The notes under the pieces were generated by a model, which did no database searches, was not told where the DNA came from, and saw only the letters and a program-made list of their open reading frames with translations. Shown here piece after piece: positions 36,328-47,957 of a stretch of DNA of 64,000 nucleotides. Location of the stretch: NCBI GenBank assembly GCA_003586115.2, contig QVOM02000021.1, positions 9,190,248 through 9,254,247 of the forward strand. Reading direction: 5' to 3'. Positions within the stretch are counted from its first letter, which is position 1, and every line of letters starts with the position of its first letter. This DNA comes from Salvator merianae. Taxonomy: Eukaryota > Chordata > Lepidosauria > Squamata > Teiidae. The position numbers were made by a program, and so were the translations under genes.

Positions 36328-36659
36328 GGCTGATCATTGTCTATTCCTGATTTTACAGGACTTGGTGCCACAGGAAGGGGTCGAACAGGACGAGGCTTTG
36401 GAGTTGGGGGACAAATTTTTTTTCTTCCAATATATTCTACGTAGGTTCCTGGAAAGTCCCCCCTTTCTCCAGTTGTTTCATTATAACCATTCAGCCAGCC
36501 AATCTCCTCAGGTTTTGCTTCTTCCCCATCACTGAATCCAAGGACAACTAAAGTACCTTTATTCACAGTTAAAATATCTCCCAAATGCAAGTCAATGTCT
36601 TCTTCTCGTTCTTTTTTGTAGTCATATAAAGCTCGGTATTGGTATCCTTCTGCACTCAT
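36326..36659 (-). CDS. PIK3R1: PI3-kinase regulatory subunit p85-alpha, first coding exon (SH3 domain)
   Basis: This is the N-terminus of p85-alpha, the cytosolic adaptor that stabilises and inhibits the p110 catalytic subunit of class IA PI3-kinase and recruits it to phosphotyrosine receptors. The 111 complete codons begin [14 protein letters not shown]. Residues about 3-79 form an SH3 domain with its hallmarks: ALYDY (10-14), an acidic RT loop (17-23), GW (54-55) and P70/Y73 of the ligand groove. Residues 84-99 are proline-rich ([13 protein letters not shown]), a partner site for SH3 domains. The start chosen has A at -3 (CAAAATGA). An upstream in-frame ATG at 36683 would add eight residues and follows a TGA directly. 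RhoGAP-like and SH2 domains must lie in later exons beyond the window. Compared with the human protein as I remember it, I see S36T, A39V, Q46E, R49K, S83C and P92V. Confidence 0.97.
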
Positions 36660-36941
36660 TTTGGCAAATGTCTTAACATTCAATTATTGAGTGGACAATA
36701 GCAACACAGTGGTACTCGGTTTTATTGTACATCTAATAGTAGAGATCCTAAATAGGGCAGTAACATACCAGTCTGAAGGACTGCAACACAAATATGAAAA
36801 AGCACCCGGCTCTGCAGTTGCACAGCAGATGGTCAATTTGTGTCTTTATATTTAATCAGCAAATGTAGATGAATATATTCTGTGAACTGACTCTCAGCTA
36901 CTTCTTTTCAGATTTGCTTGGCACTTATGGATAGAAGTTTC

Positions 36942-37043
36942 TCAAGGTGGGCTGATATCATTCCTTGCTGCTCCTTCTTCTGATATAATTGCTATAAAAT
37001 GTTTCTCTCTCTTAAAATGTTTATGGTAGAGTTCCACACACAT
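36942..37043 (-). CDS. Upstream ORF in the PIK3R1 5' UTR, 33 codons
   Basis: If the acceptor at 37051 is used, this is the first ATG of exon 2. It begins MCVELYHK and ends NDISPP before TGA. It does not overlap the main start, which lies 282 nt further on. Its context is moderate (AAGCATGT, A at -4 and G at -2, so not optimal). Nothing indicates a functional peptide; the likely role, if any, is to reduce initiation at the main ATG. Confidence 0.35.
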   Translation of the reverse strand: MCVELYHKHFKREKHFIAIISEEGAARNDISPP

Positions 37044-37050
37044 GCTTCAC

Positions 37051-37080
37051 CTGTGGCCAAAACAGAAAAGAAAAAAAAAA
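37051..37080 (-). promoter_or_regulatory. Splice acceptor and polypyrimidine tract of PIK3R1 exon 2
   Basis: Read on the minus strand: TTTTTTTTTTCTTTTCTG, then TTTTGGCCACAG with AG at 37052-37051. The long pyrimidine run and CAG make it a strong acceptor, and no better one lies between it and the ATG. Confidence 0.72.
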
Positions 37081-37719
37081 TCACACACAAGATTACTCCA
37101 AGCATCATGTAAGGCTCTACTTTTGCTTCTGTGTTTCAAAAAAAAGACAGAATGTAGCATGAGCCCTAAAAAACTGACTTTCAGAGTGCATAGTAAGTAA
37201 AAAACAACCAAAACAAAAAAAAACAACACTTTACTACAGATGTTCTTCTTTTCATGGACTAAAGAGAAATGCTGGTATTGCAGAAATTTTGCACAATATC
37301 CTTTGATGCACTAACTGCTCTACAAATAAATCCCAGTCCAAAGCCATTCTGTAGTCAGTAACAAAGTAAACATCAAGAAATACATGTATTTCTTTGGGTT
37401 GCCATTCTCAACACGGAAGCAGTCTCTGAATCCATTTCATCCAATTTCACCCACAAATGTCTTCTCATATCTTTAGGGACATATAACAAGTTTTTGTCTA
37501 AACTGCACACTTGCTCAAAAACACTGCTGAAAAACTTCATGTTATTTGTCATTATGACCAAGCTTTTACAATAGAATCGGGTGCACACAAAGGGGATTTT
37601 GTTAATGTGAATGAGGCCTACTTCAGTTCTGTGTTCTACACTGATCCTCTTTCTTCTAGACTGAAGACAAGTGGAAGCAAAGAAAAAGCAGCTAAACTAA
37701 GGACAACATAAGCATTATC
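37081..37719. other. PIK3R1 intron 1, distal part
   Basis: Intronic sequence just upstream of exon 2 in the gene's sense. No repeat family was recognised. Confidence 0.45.
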
Positions 37720-38137
37720 AGTTTCCTTAATCCAGATTATGGGCCCACATAGTAAAATTCTGGTCCAGATAGATCTGCCGATAACTATAGATCTATGAGG
37801 CCCTGCTGCCTCTGGTCTGCTCTGTCTTCTTTGTATGGAGTGTGATCCTAATCAGAGACGTCCTGATCGGGATTACTGGCAGACCTGTTTAATCAGGTCC
37901 ATCAGCAGACCAGCAACCCTGATCCAGAACATGAGAGGCATGCAGAAGTGCATCCATAAGAACCCCCAAAGATAGGAATGTTTGTTCCTAGCCCTCAGAG
38001 GTGCAGGCATCTGGCCACGAAGTTCACACAAGCTTTGAGGCTGTAGCATGGGCCAGTCTGGACCAGTGCCAAAATGCAGACGGCACTGATCCAGACCCAC
38101 TGATTCCAAATGCAAGCAGGTAAGTGCAGAAATGCCC
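37720..38137. mobile_element. GGGC-ended DNA element, ATCTATGAGGCCC family
   Basis: Its body matches 54387-54851: AGATCTATGAGGCCC, CTGGTCTGCTCTGTCT, TATGGAGTGTGATCC, GACCTGTTTAATCAGGTC, CTGATCCAGAACATG and CTGATTCCAAA follow in the same order. The right end GTAAGTGCAGAAATGCCC is the inverse of GGGCATTTCTGCACTTAC, the shared GGGC-type terminus. The left end is decayed, so the start is approximate. Confidence 0.7.
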
Positions 38138-39965
38138 TTTGGCATCAGCTTGACAATGCCTTCTTATTTGGAGATTGTTATCAAATCAAGAACTATTTTA
38201 TAGGTGCTGTCATAATCCTTCATTTCTCATTTACTCAACCTCACCCTACAAGATTATTTTTTGTAGTGACTTAAATGCACACTCAAGAATTACCATTAAA
38301 AAAATCTGCAGAAGGTGTTTTATAATGTTTATTATATTACCTCCTATTATTTTTTCTGCAGCTACAGAAAAATCAAAATAAAAAAAAATCTCCAAAAAAG
38401 GAGAAAAAATATACCAGAGTACTGTGTAATTCAAGAAGGTAAGAATCATTTTTTTCCCCATATTTCATTAGTAATAGTCACTTTGCCATTTTAAGTATGA
38501 TGAATAACAGGTATTATTAATGCTGAAGGATGAACTTTGGCTAAAAATTTGCCAAAAAAGTTAAAAAATGACACTGTATGGAAGTTGCAGTGGGATCACA
38601 CAGCATTATCTAATAGGTGGGAAAAATAAGTCACAAAAGAATGCATAAAAATGAAAACTAAACCTTCAATCTTAACATCCATACTATGTAGTAGCAAATG
38701 TGTTCTGATACTCTGGCATACTCAACTTACCAGCCACCATGAACCAATAATTTAGTTTTTCAACCTGATTCCTCTCTCCATTTCTGTACATTTGTTAATG
38801 ACAAACACACAGCTGTGAGCAATATCCACAAAACTGCCAATATCCGACATGACTTTCAAATTTCAGGATCGAACATCGAAATCTCTTCTAATATAGTTTC
38901 TGTAACAAAACAATCTCACTCAATCAATATACTAAACAAAACTGTTGGATGCCTGCATCACAGGTTGCATCTATACAGCAGCCATGCAGATCTATGAGGC
39001 CTAGAAGTGATGAACTACATGGACCCTTAATCCATATGAAGGGTCTGTGCAGAAAGGCTCTGTGGCTGTAACAGTCTGCTAATTTTGATAATTTTCATCA
39101 TATTTTATATACTATTATCTACACTGCATGAATAGTGAAAATAAACACAAATTCTTTATATTTACAATTACAAAATATTTGCCAGTCATCTTACAATTAC
39201 CTTTCTTTACCATACCCTTAAAATACAAGCTACTGTGCCAGATTCACTAACATGCTCATGCTTATCCTACTGCTCCAATCCACAGAAGAAGTTCTGGGGA
39301 AATCTAATCAATGAGAATAATTGACTATAATGCAACAGAATTTTCATAATTTGTTATCTGTCTGAATAATCATAAACTGAACAGAGATAAGCATTCACAC
39401 AGGTCTATGACAGGTCAAACAATGTCTATACCAACCACTTTCTACCAGCTTAATTAAAAAGTGAAACTATTTAGAGAAGAAAAAAGAGAAGCAACAGTCT
39501 TGGAAGAGTTACTTTCGTGAATTAGCAATCTTTGTTACAAGTACAGATTTTTTTTATTTTGTGTTATTCGATGGGAACCCTTACTGCAAAGCAGTAATCT
39601 ACATACGGTATTGGCCTGAACACAAGTATCACTTTTTCCCTTCTAAAAAATGGGAGCATAACTTATAATGAGAACCTGAAACCCCCACAGGGCAAGGTTT
39701 TGTTTTGTTCCCCTTTTACGGTTCTATAATTTAGGGTCGTGGCCTATTTCTGGATGCACCACATATGTGGGCTGAGATGGTATATTGCTTCTCAACTTAA
39801 GTAGGTCTCTACTGTACTCCTGAATCTCTCCTATGCTAAGAACCCACACAGCAGAAATGTAGCATTCCTTATACACTAGTTTTCTGCACTGGCTAGTACC
39901 CACGGAGTCAAGTACATTCTTTGTGTGAGGTATTGCACAGAAAGGGAAATGATAATTAAAACAGT
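38138..39965. other. PIK3R1 intron 1, unassigned part
   Basis: AT-rich. A short stretch at 39605-39700 (GGTATTGGCCTGAACACAAG, later AACTTATAATGAGAACC) resembles the end of a dispersed DNA element, and 38990-39070 shares ATCTATGAGGCC and a GTGCAGAAAGG end with the family at 37720, so it may be a small relic of it. Confidence 0.4.
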
Positions 39966-40504
39966 GGGCGTGTTCGCACTTAGCAAGTGGTACGTTTCAG
40001 GACACATGCTAGAACGCAGGATCCGCACTTGCGAACAGCGCCAGCTGACCCAAAATCTACCAGAGCTCACCTGATGCTTACCTGAATCTAACCAGCTGTG
40101 GTCAACTAATTTGTAGTCTCCAGCCCGACCTGCACGATCAGATGAGGATCAGGGAAGGTGCGTTCGCACCATTTCCAGGTTCATAACGGTAGCGGGACAG
40201 GGCCAGTGGGGTCGCGCAGGCACAGTCTGCCAGTTCCCACCCCGGTTCGGACCTTGGGGTCCAGACCCTGGTGGCCTTTTCAGACACAGGTTTGAACACA
40301 GACTCTCTAAGTTCAAACACAGACCCTCTAGGTTCAAACACAGCTACTGTACTAGTATGCTCCCATTCGCACTGCGTCCAGCACTGGTCGGCTTGCAGAG
40401 TGTTCCAGCACTGACAGGTGCAAAGACCCCTCTCCGTACCCGAACCCTACCAGCCCGAACCATGCTAGTTATACTGTTATACCGTTGTAAGTGCGAACAG
40501 GCCC
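39966..40504. mobile_element. GGGCGTGTTCGCACTTA DNA element, 539 bp
   Basis: The ends GGGCGTGTTCGCACTTA and TAAGTGCGAACAGGCCC are inverted repeats. AGT is repeated exactly at 39963-39965 and 40505-40507. The interior is CpG-rich, unlike the surrounding intron, and includes a local tandem of a roughly 21-bp unit around AGGTTCAAACACAGA (40285-40345). It is non-coding. The core is only loosely like 58447-59092 and differs from 2010-2585. Confidence 0.82.
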
Positions 40505-40739
40505 AGTATGTGTACTAAACCACGTCAGTGTTTCTCCACCATAGGGTCAGCTCTATGCACAATGGCCAATGGTCAGATTGTAGTTGCATTCGAAAAATCT
40601 AAAGGACACCACTTTGAGGAACAGTAAAAATTTGCTTACTATTTCACAAGAGGAATATAACCACACATGGATGTCACAGGAACAGGCTGTTTTTCAAAAA
40701 GCCAGCCAAACATCAGACAGTTAACATAAGGTCAGGTAA

Positions 40740-41687
40740 AAAAGAGAGCAAGAGGAGGTTTGCCTTTGTATCATGGACTACAGCAAGGGTTTTGACTGTG
40801 TAGACAATGCCAGGATGTGGAATTTATTAAGACTAATGAATGCTGTAGAACACCTGATATATATATATATATATTACTACTACTACTACTATTTTTATTA
40901 TGAACTATTCTCAGAAAAATACAGAGTGAGACAATGCTGTATCTTGTTCCCGTATCTGTTTAACTTACATAGCAAATACATCATAAGAAATATGGAACTG
41001 GAAGAGATGGCAGCTGGAATTCAATTTCAGGTCAGAATACTAACAATTTGAGATATATGGACAGTACGATTCTGTTAGCTCAAAGCAAAGTAAACAGAAC
41101 TCATTATAAACATTAAAACTGAAGGGGCACAATCTAGATTAATGCTAACTATTAAAGATGTCAAAGATCATGTCAGTGGGCATGCTTGATGGAAAAGACA
41201 TGGAGAAAGCAGCCAGTTTTGTTCTCTTGGGCTTCCACATTGATAAAGAAAGACATCTTGCTTGAAAATTAAGGAGAAGAATAATCCTAAAATGATGACA
41301 AGCTTAGACAAAATCATAAAGGACATGAACATTTCCCTGACAAAGATCAGAACCATTAAAGCAATGGTCTTTCTTGTTGTGGTTTATGGCTGTGAAAGCT
41401 GGACACTGAGAAAGAGCCAGAGAACAAAAATAAATGCCTTAAGGTTAGGGATTTGGAGACAATTATTAAAAATATAATGGTCTGCAAGAAAAACAATTCC
41501 ATCAGTCCTGGATGAAAACCTGATTGCTTCCTTGAGGCAACAATCATCAAGCAAAAACTCAAGATCATTTGGGCATGAGAAGCTTGGCAAGGCTGAGGGA
41601 AGCAAAAAGCAGTGAAAACAACCAACGAGATAGATGGATAAAATTAAGGGTATTACTGAAATATCCTTGGAAGAAATTTGAGGTATT

Positions 41688-41690
<3 letters not shown>
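40740..41690 (+). mobile_element. BovB/RTE LINE fragment
   Basis: Three frames carry RTE-clade reverse transcriptase landmarks: MDYSKGFDCVDNARMWNLL (40773 onward), CCILFPYLFNLHSKYIIRN (about 40930), a FVLLGFHID block near 41215, and MVFLVVVYGCESWTLRK at about 41370. The last is the C-terminal signature of BovB-type elements. Stops and frame shifts are frequent, and an AT/ACT microsatellite at about 40857-40892 interrupts the reverse transcriptase domain. It is a dead copy. Confidence 0.82.
40857..40892. repeat. (AT)n/(ACT)n microsatellite
   Basis: An AT dinucleotide run followed by ACT trinucleotides, inside the BovB relic. Confidence 0.85.

Positions 41691-41718
<28 letters not shown>
41688..41718. 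repeat. (GA)n microsatellite
   Basis: A GA repeat with one AA interruption, lying between the BovB 3' region and the L2 fragment. Confidence 0.9.
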
Positions 41719-41723
41719 TCAAT

Positions 41724-42214
41724 ATGGCATTTTGGACCAGGTTACATGGCTTAGGACCAGGTTACTTACGGGACCGTCTCCTGCCTCATGTATCCCAGCG
41801 GCCGGTCAGGAGCCACAGAGTTGGCCTTCTCCAGGTCCCATCAGCCAATCAATGTCGGCTGGCGGGCCCCAGGGGAAGGGCCTTCTCTGTGGCAGCTCCA
41901 ACCCTGTGGAACCAGCTTCCCCTAGAGATCCGTACTGCCCCTACTCTCCTGGCCTTTCGGAAGATTTTAAAAACACACCTCTGCCGGCAGGCCTGGGGTC
42001 ACGGAATTTGATGCTCCACTGTTTGGTAGGATGACTGTGTGGTGTGAATGTTAGTTAGGGATGTATGCTTGGTTTGGGGTTTTAGATAGATTTTAAATTG
42101 TATTTTAGATGGTTGCTAATTGCAATTTTATCATGTATATTTATATATTGTAAGCCGCCCCGAGTCTTCGGAGAGGGGCGGCATATAAATCCAATAAATA
42201 AATAAATAAATAAA
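41724..42214 (+). mobile_element. L2 LINE C-terminus and 3' UTR, relatively young
   Basis: The frame 41724-42011 preserves the L2 C-terminal segment: LGPGYLRDRLLPHVSQRP, then GRAFSVAAPTLWNQLPLEIR, then FRKILKTHLCRQAW. The 3' UTR holds TTGTAAGCCGCCCCGAGTC and GGCGGCATATAAATCC, and ends in (AATA)n at 42197-42214. It is severely 5'-truncated but better preserved than the other L2 pieces here. Confidence 0.88.
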
Positions 42215-45200
42215 TTTTCAGTCTCCAGGAACCAAACACTACATTGCTGCATCCAACAATACCAACAAAACTAATATACATAGATGGCCTATTAAAAATA
42301 TGACCAAAGGCAAGGGATAAACTTATTAAAAAAGGGAACAGTTTTTGCATTATATCACTGTCAGAAAATTGCCTTTAAGCTAAAGTAACAGCATTTTTTC
42401 TGAATAAGGTATTCAAAGATCTTACAGGACAAACCTGCTTATAGGTTTTCTGTGGTCAGGCGGTCATCATGGGAATAAAATACAGGCCTATGATTTAATT
42501 TAAAAAATCACTCTACTTAAGGGAGGCAGTCATAAATCTTCTGGCATCAGTCTCATAATGAATTTATATTTTGTGGGGTGCTATCTTAAAACATATACAA
42601 AAGAACTGACAGTTTTGACTGAAATTTGTAGAGCTTACTGATACTTATTTCAGAATTTTCACACCTGTGTATGAACACAAATGGAATTCAAAATGGGAGA
42701 AACACATCATTTTGAGCATTAATTAAATTGTACTACATTCATTTTTCTGTACTTTTTTTTCCCACCCTAATTCTTACAAGTAAGCAAATGTACAAACACA
42801 CCTTGACTTGAGATTCTGGAGCACTGCCAGAATCTCAACTAAGCACGCACACAATATGTACTAGAAAATTAATACTTCCTCAAATACCCAAGTGCTTTGA
42901 AATATTATTATCTCATTAAGAAATAGCTTAAATTCAACAAGTATACAAGAGTGTGAAGAGGCCTATTCACTTTGTTCACATTGCCACAAGCATCTTGACA
43001 AGGTGCCAAATAGAGTTCTCTATCACTAGAAAATCTGCTTACCAGTGTAACCTATTTTCCACCTTCCTATAGTTATGACACTACTGTAAAATTGGAAAGG
43101 GAAGACTGCACAAGAGATGAAAGTACAGCAATAACTCCTGAAAAGTACAGAAATAAAAGTGCATGACATCATTAGAAAGTAACTGAACTTCCTTATATTT
43201 TGCAGTAAGGAGAAATTCAGATTAATGAGAAAACGTAGAAGGTGGCAATTTGATAAGAACAATGTCATATAGGCAGATCCAAAAATCTGCATACTTATGT
43301 AATACCTGAATATCTTCAGGTCTGCATGGAACCTGATATTAATACAATATTGCATTAATGTGTTAACTACACACAGCTACTCTGTTTTGTCTTTTTGTTA
43401 CCTACTAGTACAGTCATGCATGGGGCAAAGAAACTGTCTTATAGCTCATTTCTAGTTAAGCCTGTCCTATAGGATGACAGACAGCTGGATCCCAGCAACC
43501 ATCCAGAGTACCCCATTGTTGCCACATTAAAACATGCAAAAATACTTTAATGCTTACTGCATCCGTGTATATCAGCTAATGATAGCAAACAACGGAACTT
43601 CTTGTTTGTATTAAGTTTGGAGAAATAAAAAACTCCCATGCCAAACCCAACTGCATTCTAGGCCAAGATATCTTATTATCAATTTTCTGCTTCTGTAAAC
43701 ACACTGTAGTGCTATTAATTCAGTAAAGAAAATATTCTTATGAGCTTACACAACAGGTAACAACTGCATTTTTTTTCAAAAATGCATTTTACATGTTTCT
43801 TTTCTTCTTTGTACTTGTTACACAAACTAAACATATTTAATCCAGAACTGTAACATTTCCTGTAGCAGCTGTAAACAGATACAGCCTTCATCTAATACTT
43901 TAAGTTACACAAAATGCAATTTTATGAATACTTCCTCAGATATGACTCTCACTTAAGTGCTTACTCCCTTATACATGATCAAGGTACAGAAACCCTAAAT
44001 ATGCACACAAAAAGCAGTCAGGACATTAAGACAGAAAATAATTCGGCCTGTCAGAATAAAGGGCAAAATATCCACTGGATTTTTTGTGGTCTACATATTA
44101 CCTATGCCTAGTTTACAGGTTTTGGATCCTGGTGAGTAATGCATATGTTTATTTGCACACACACAGGTTCGTTTCTTTCAGAAATTCCCTCATATAACAA
44201 TATAGTATAAGAAGCGGCTTTATACTATCAGACAGTCGTTTTTACCTAATTCAGTCTATTCTGACTCAGGTAAGACTTAGCTGTTGATCAAGATCTCTTA
44301 AACTGAAGATAGCAGGGGACTGAGATTTCACACATATAAAACATCTTCTACTGATGAACTATTAAATACCATCAAGACACCATATTATTCGCATCTGAAA
44401 CTTAACATTAACTTCTTAAAGTACTACAGAAGTCATGATTGAGGCTAAAACCCCATCCTTGCTTCCCTGGAAATAAATACCGCTGAATTTAGCAGAATTT
44501 ACTGCCAAGGAGAAATTTGTTAAGACTGCTGGGTAAAAGCTATAACCTTACATTCTAACAGCTCCTTATCTGTAAAAACCTCAGAGATATATTTGCTTTT
44601 TCTCATCTTACAGGCGTTTTTTTTTAAAAATAGAGCCTGTGTGCCTATCAGCACTATTGTTCCCATACCATGCACTATAGAGATCTGAAACTTTGCATGC
44701 ACACCAAAGATAATTTATGTATCTATAACTCAGGGCTACTTTTGAAAGAAAAGTTAAAACACAGTGTTAGATGCTAACTCAATCTCTATAAGTAACAAAA
44801 AATTCTAACAACATCAAAAGTGCATGTGTTCATCACTCTATCAGAACAGCGCTTTATGCTTCAAACTCTGAAACTTTATAAGCATGCTAAGAGGACCCTA
44901 GTGGCGTCTCCTCAGAAGTTTTATTTATTTATTTATTAAATGAAATGTCTTGCAATTTTGAATAACATACTCCTGCGGAGCTAGTGACATTACCTATTAG
45001 AAAATGATTATCTTGTTTCTTATAAATAAATTCTCCCACACAAGAATTTTTTTCATTGATTAACCTCTGAAGGTATAATTAGTCATATTCTGCTAACATA
45101 CTTCCTGAAAATGCAACACTTTGCTCTAACATATTCTACCGTTCCCTTTGTACTTCTCCTTTGGTATAAGGAAATTCCTTTGATTTGTTCTGGTAAATAG

Positions 45201-46989
45201 TTGTATCCACCTACTATCTTCTTGGTATCCCTGAAATCATATTTTAGTGTAAAATAATTCCAAAGTAGTTCATCTCTATTTGATTTGGTTCTCACCCTGC
45301 CCTTCAACCCAAAGGTGTTCTGCCTGAGTGACTGCAAAAGGGAGAAAGCAATCAATACAAGCAATCAAACAGAAGGAGGCAGAGGACGCATTAACAATGA
45401 ACATACATACCAAAAAGTAGACAGTCCATGCAAATTAAAAGAATCCACACAACAATCCACACAAGTGCACTTTGAGCAATTTATATGGACATCTGGCAAT
45501 CTAATCTTGAGAGGCTTACTTAGCAGAAAGTCTCATTCAAACCAATCTACTTGTTTCCAGGTCAGTATGTGTTGGATTGGAAGGTAAATCTCAATTACCT
45601 CTGTAATAAGACAGGATATAATTACTCTGAACAATGCAAGTATATTTACTAGTGAAATGTTATTTTTGGCAAAACTCTCATGTTTCGAAAAATGAGAAGC
45701 CATAGGGCAATTGTATTGTACCACTCTAAAGATGCAGTTGAAACTTCTTGCATGTGGCAGTTTGTGGGTACAAAAATGTTTTAAAGATGTCCTTTTAAAA
45801 ACTATGACACTGCTGACTGAATTAGGAAAACCATGCAAAGTTAGACCATGGCTACTCTGGCTGGTTCTAAATACAAGTAAAAAGCTCAGGCAGACACTTT
45901 TAAAGTTCATTCCTACAAGCTCTGCTTGCGTGGACATAATAGAAGGTTCTGTTCTGCACACAGACAACACAGAATACATAACTGAGACACAGTTGATGGA
46001 TCATCAATTAGCCAAAATTGAGAAGAAAGTGATTGGCTTTCCAAAGATTTCACAGTCCAAATTTGTATCCCAGTCTTATGCCTCAGAACAATGGCAACAC
46101 CACAATATCTTTACTACTTGGAAATGAGAGTCTAGCAAGAGAAAACACAAAAACACTCTTCTCCTGAACTGAAATCCTTCAACCATCCATTTGTTTCTTC
46201 TGAACCAAATACCTTCCAGAAATACTAATACTGTACTAATAAAAGCCATGCTTTCACAATACCAGCAATAATGTTCTATTACAAAGCAGTGTTCTTGACA
46301 GGACAAGAAGTTACGCTTCAACAAAACTTCATAAAAATGTTAATGCCATGAATACACTGCATTTCCATTTCACTTGAATTAAAACCATCAACAAGTGTCC
46401 ACACTTACTGAACTTAGAACCTATTTACATAAATACAGCATTTGAAAGGAGAGTTTAAAATTCATTTTTTCCAAAATGTGACATCTGTAAGCCTACATAC
46501 ATGCACATTTGACAGTGTTGCACAAACTCATCAAGTTATACTGTGCATAAATCACAGGGGCAAAGTGTATGTGAAGAGCTATCAATCAAACTTCATATCA
46601 GGAAAATGGTGTGGTGCAATTTTCCAAGTTAAGCTCAGTGGTATGTTCACTTGTCCAGAGAATGAGATTTTAGTGTCAATATTTAGCAAGCTTTATTTAG
46701 CATTCACCAGTCTAGCACCTTGCTACACTCTTGCCATTGCACACTGTCTAGACCAAGAAGTGCCATGTACTGTTGGCTTCGCTTTAAAAAAAAAAGCGAG
46801 AAAACAACCTTCCCTCAACTCGCGATGGACTTCCTCACCACTGTAGGCACCATGCGATAGCCATTAAAAGCACCCGGGGGGGGGGGGAGAAAGGAAATGC
46901 TTTCTGGTTTTGAAATATGAACTCAGCAAAAGAATGATTTCTTCAATGATTCGCTAGCCGACTGAGACTTCTTGCCACACTGCAATCCG
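42215..46989. other. Repeat-poor 4.8-kb part of PIK3R1 intron 1
   Basis: Between the L2 tail and the CpG island no transposon ends or LINE motifs were recognised, apart from short low-complexity runs (for example ATTT repeats at 44922-44937). Frames at 45711-46127 and 46442-46846 resemble no known domain. Close to a promoter, this is a reasonable place for intronic regulatory elements. Confidence 0.45.
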
Positions 46990-47653
46990 CTGCAGCTTTA
47001 ACCGAGCCCACCCACCACTACCACGACCCTCTCCCCAAATCGAAGTACCATCACCATCATCTTGACCATTTCTGCAGCAGCCCCTTTTACCTCGCAACCC
47101 CCACCCCCCAGTAACCCTTCGGAAGAAGGAAGGCGGCGCCCTCGATCATCCGCGTGGCTGGCGCGCATTCTGCCCGCAAACGAAAACGTTCCGACGATCG
47201 CCTTTCCTAGACACGAGGGACCGACCCGAGGCATCGCCACCGCCGCCTCCATCGCCACCGCGGTCCTTTCACAAGCCCTGCAGCTGCACGGCTGCACTTC
47301 CTCCAGCTCCATCCCGAAAGCTGGGAAAGGTCGAGCGAGGAGGAATTGGTGGGAAAGAAGGGGAAGCAGGCGAGGAAGCCTTGCAGAGCAGAAGGCTGTC
47401 AGAGAAGGGAAGCGCCAGAAGGAGCTCAGCAAGAGGGGCGGCGAAGGAGCGAGAAGAGAATGAGAGAGGAACCTCCACCGCGCCTTTCCCTTCTTTCTTC
47501 CCCTGCCAGCTGCAAGGAGGCCTGGCGACGCCGAAAAGAACAGGATGTCGCCCGGCCAAACTGCAGCAGCGCCGCAGCCCGACCAAAACCGCTTGACTTT
47601 CCCTCCCGCGCCCGCTAGGCCAGAGGAGACGAGCGGGCGCCCCACAGCAGCGC

Positions 47654-47660
47654 CTCACCT
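47654..47660 (-). promoter_or_regulatory. Candidate splice donor of PIK3R1 exon 1
   Basis: The minus strand reads GAG then GTGAGG, close to the consensus MAG|GTRAGT. It was chosen among three candidates in the island for its fit on both sides of the junction; transcript evidence is needed to decide. Confidence 0.35.
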
Positions 47661-47933
47661 CCGTCCTGTCACCGTCGCCCAGGCCTCCCCTTGGACCGGA
47701 GAGGGGGAAGCGAGCCCGCCGAGCTCCTGCCTGCCTGCTTTTGCTGCTCCTACGTCCCCCGTTCCCTTCTTCTTCTTTGCCACCACCACCACCAGCGCGC
47801 AGAGGAACCTTTCCCCTCAGCGCCCAGCCAGCTTGCCTTCCAGCTCGGTTTTCGCCCCGCCTCTGCTCCTCTCACGGCCGTCCCGGCCTGCCGCCGCCAA
47901 AGCCAGCCCAAAGCACCGCCTCCTCCTCTCGCT

Positions 47934-47957
47934 CGCTCGCTCGCTCCTTTGCTGGCT
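47934..47957. repeat. (CTCG)n and (CTGG)n short repeats in the CpG island
   Basis: Tandem CTCG units followed by GCTGGCTGGCTGG, a low-complexity part of the promoter region. Confidence 0.75.

Larger units (their letters stand above)
36326..37050 (-). other. PIK3R1: PIK3R1 exon 2 (5' UTR plus first coding segment)
   Basis: The exon is inferred to start at 37050, directly after a minus-strand acceptor. It would be 725 nt long, with a 391-nt 5' UTR ahead of the ATG at 36659. The UTR contains a 33-codon upstream frame (37043-36942) and an in-frame upstream ATG at 36683. The arrangement of a long UTR and start codon in exon 2, after a noncoding CpG-island exon about 10 kb away, agrees with what I recall of mammalian PIK3R1. 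The exact 5' edge needs transcript data. Confidence 0.75.

Noticed and set aside
45711..46846. Two open frames of about 135 codons in intron 1
   Set aside because: No recognisable domain or codon-like composition, and not on the gene's strand.
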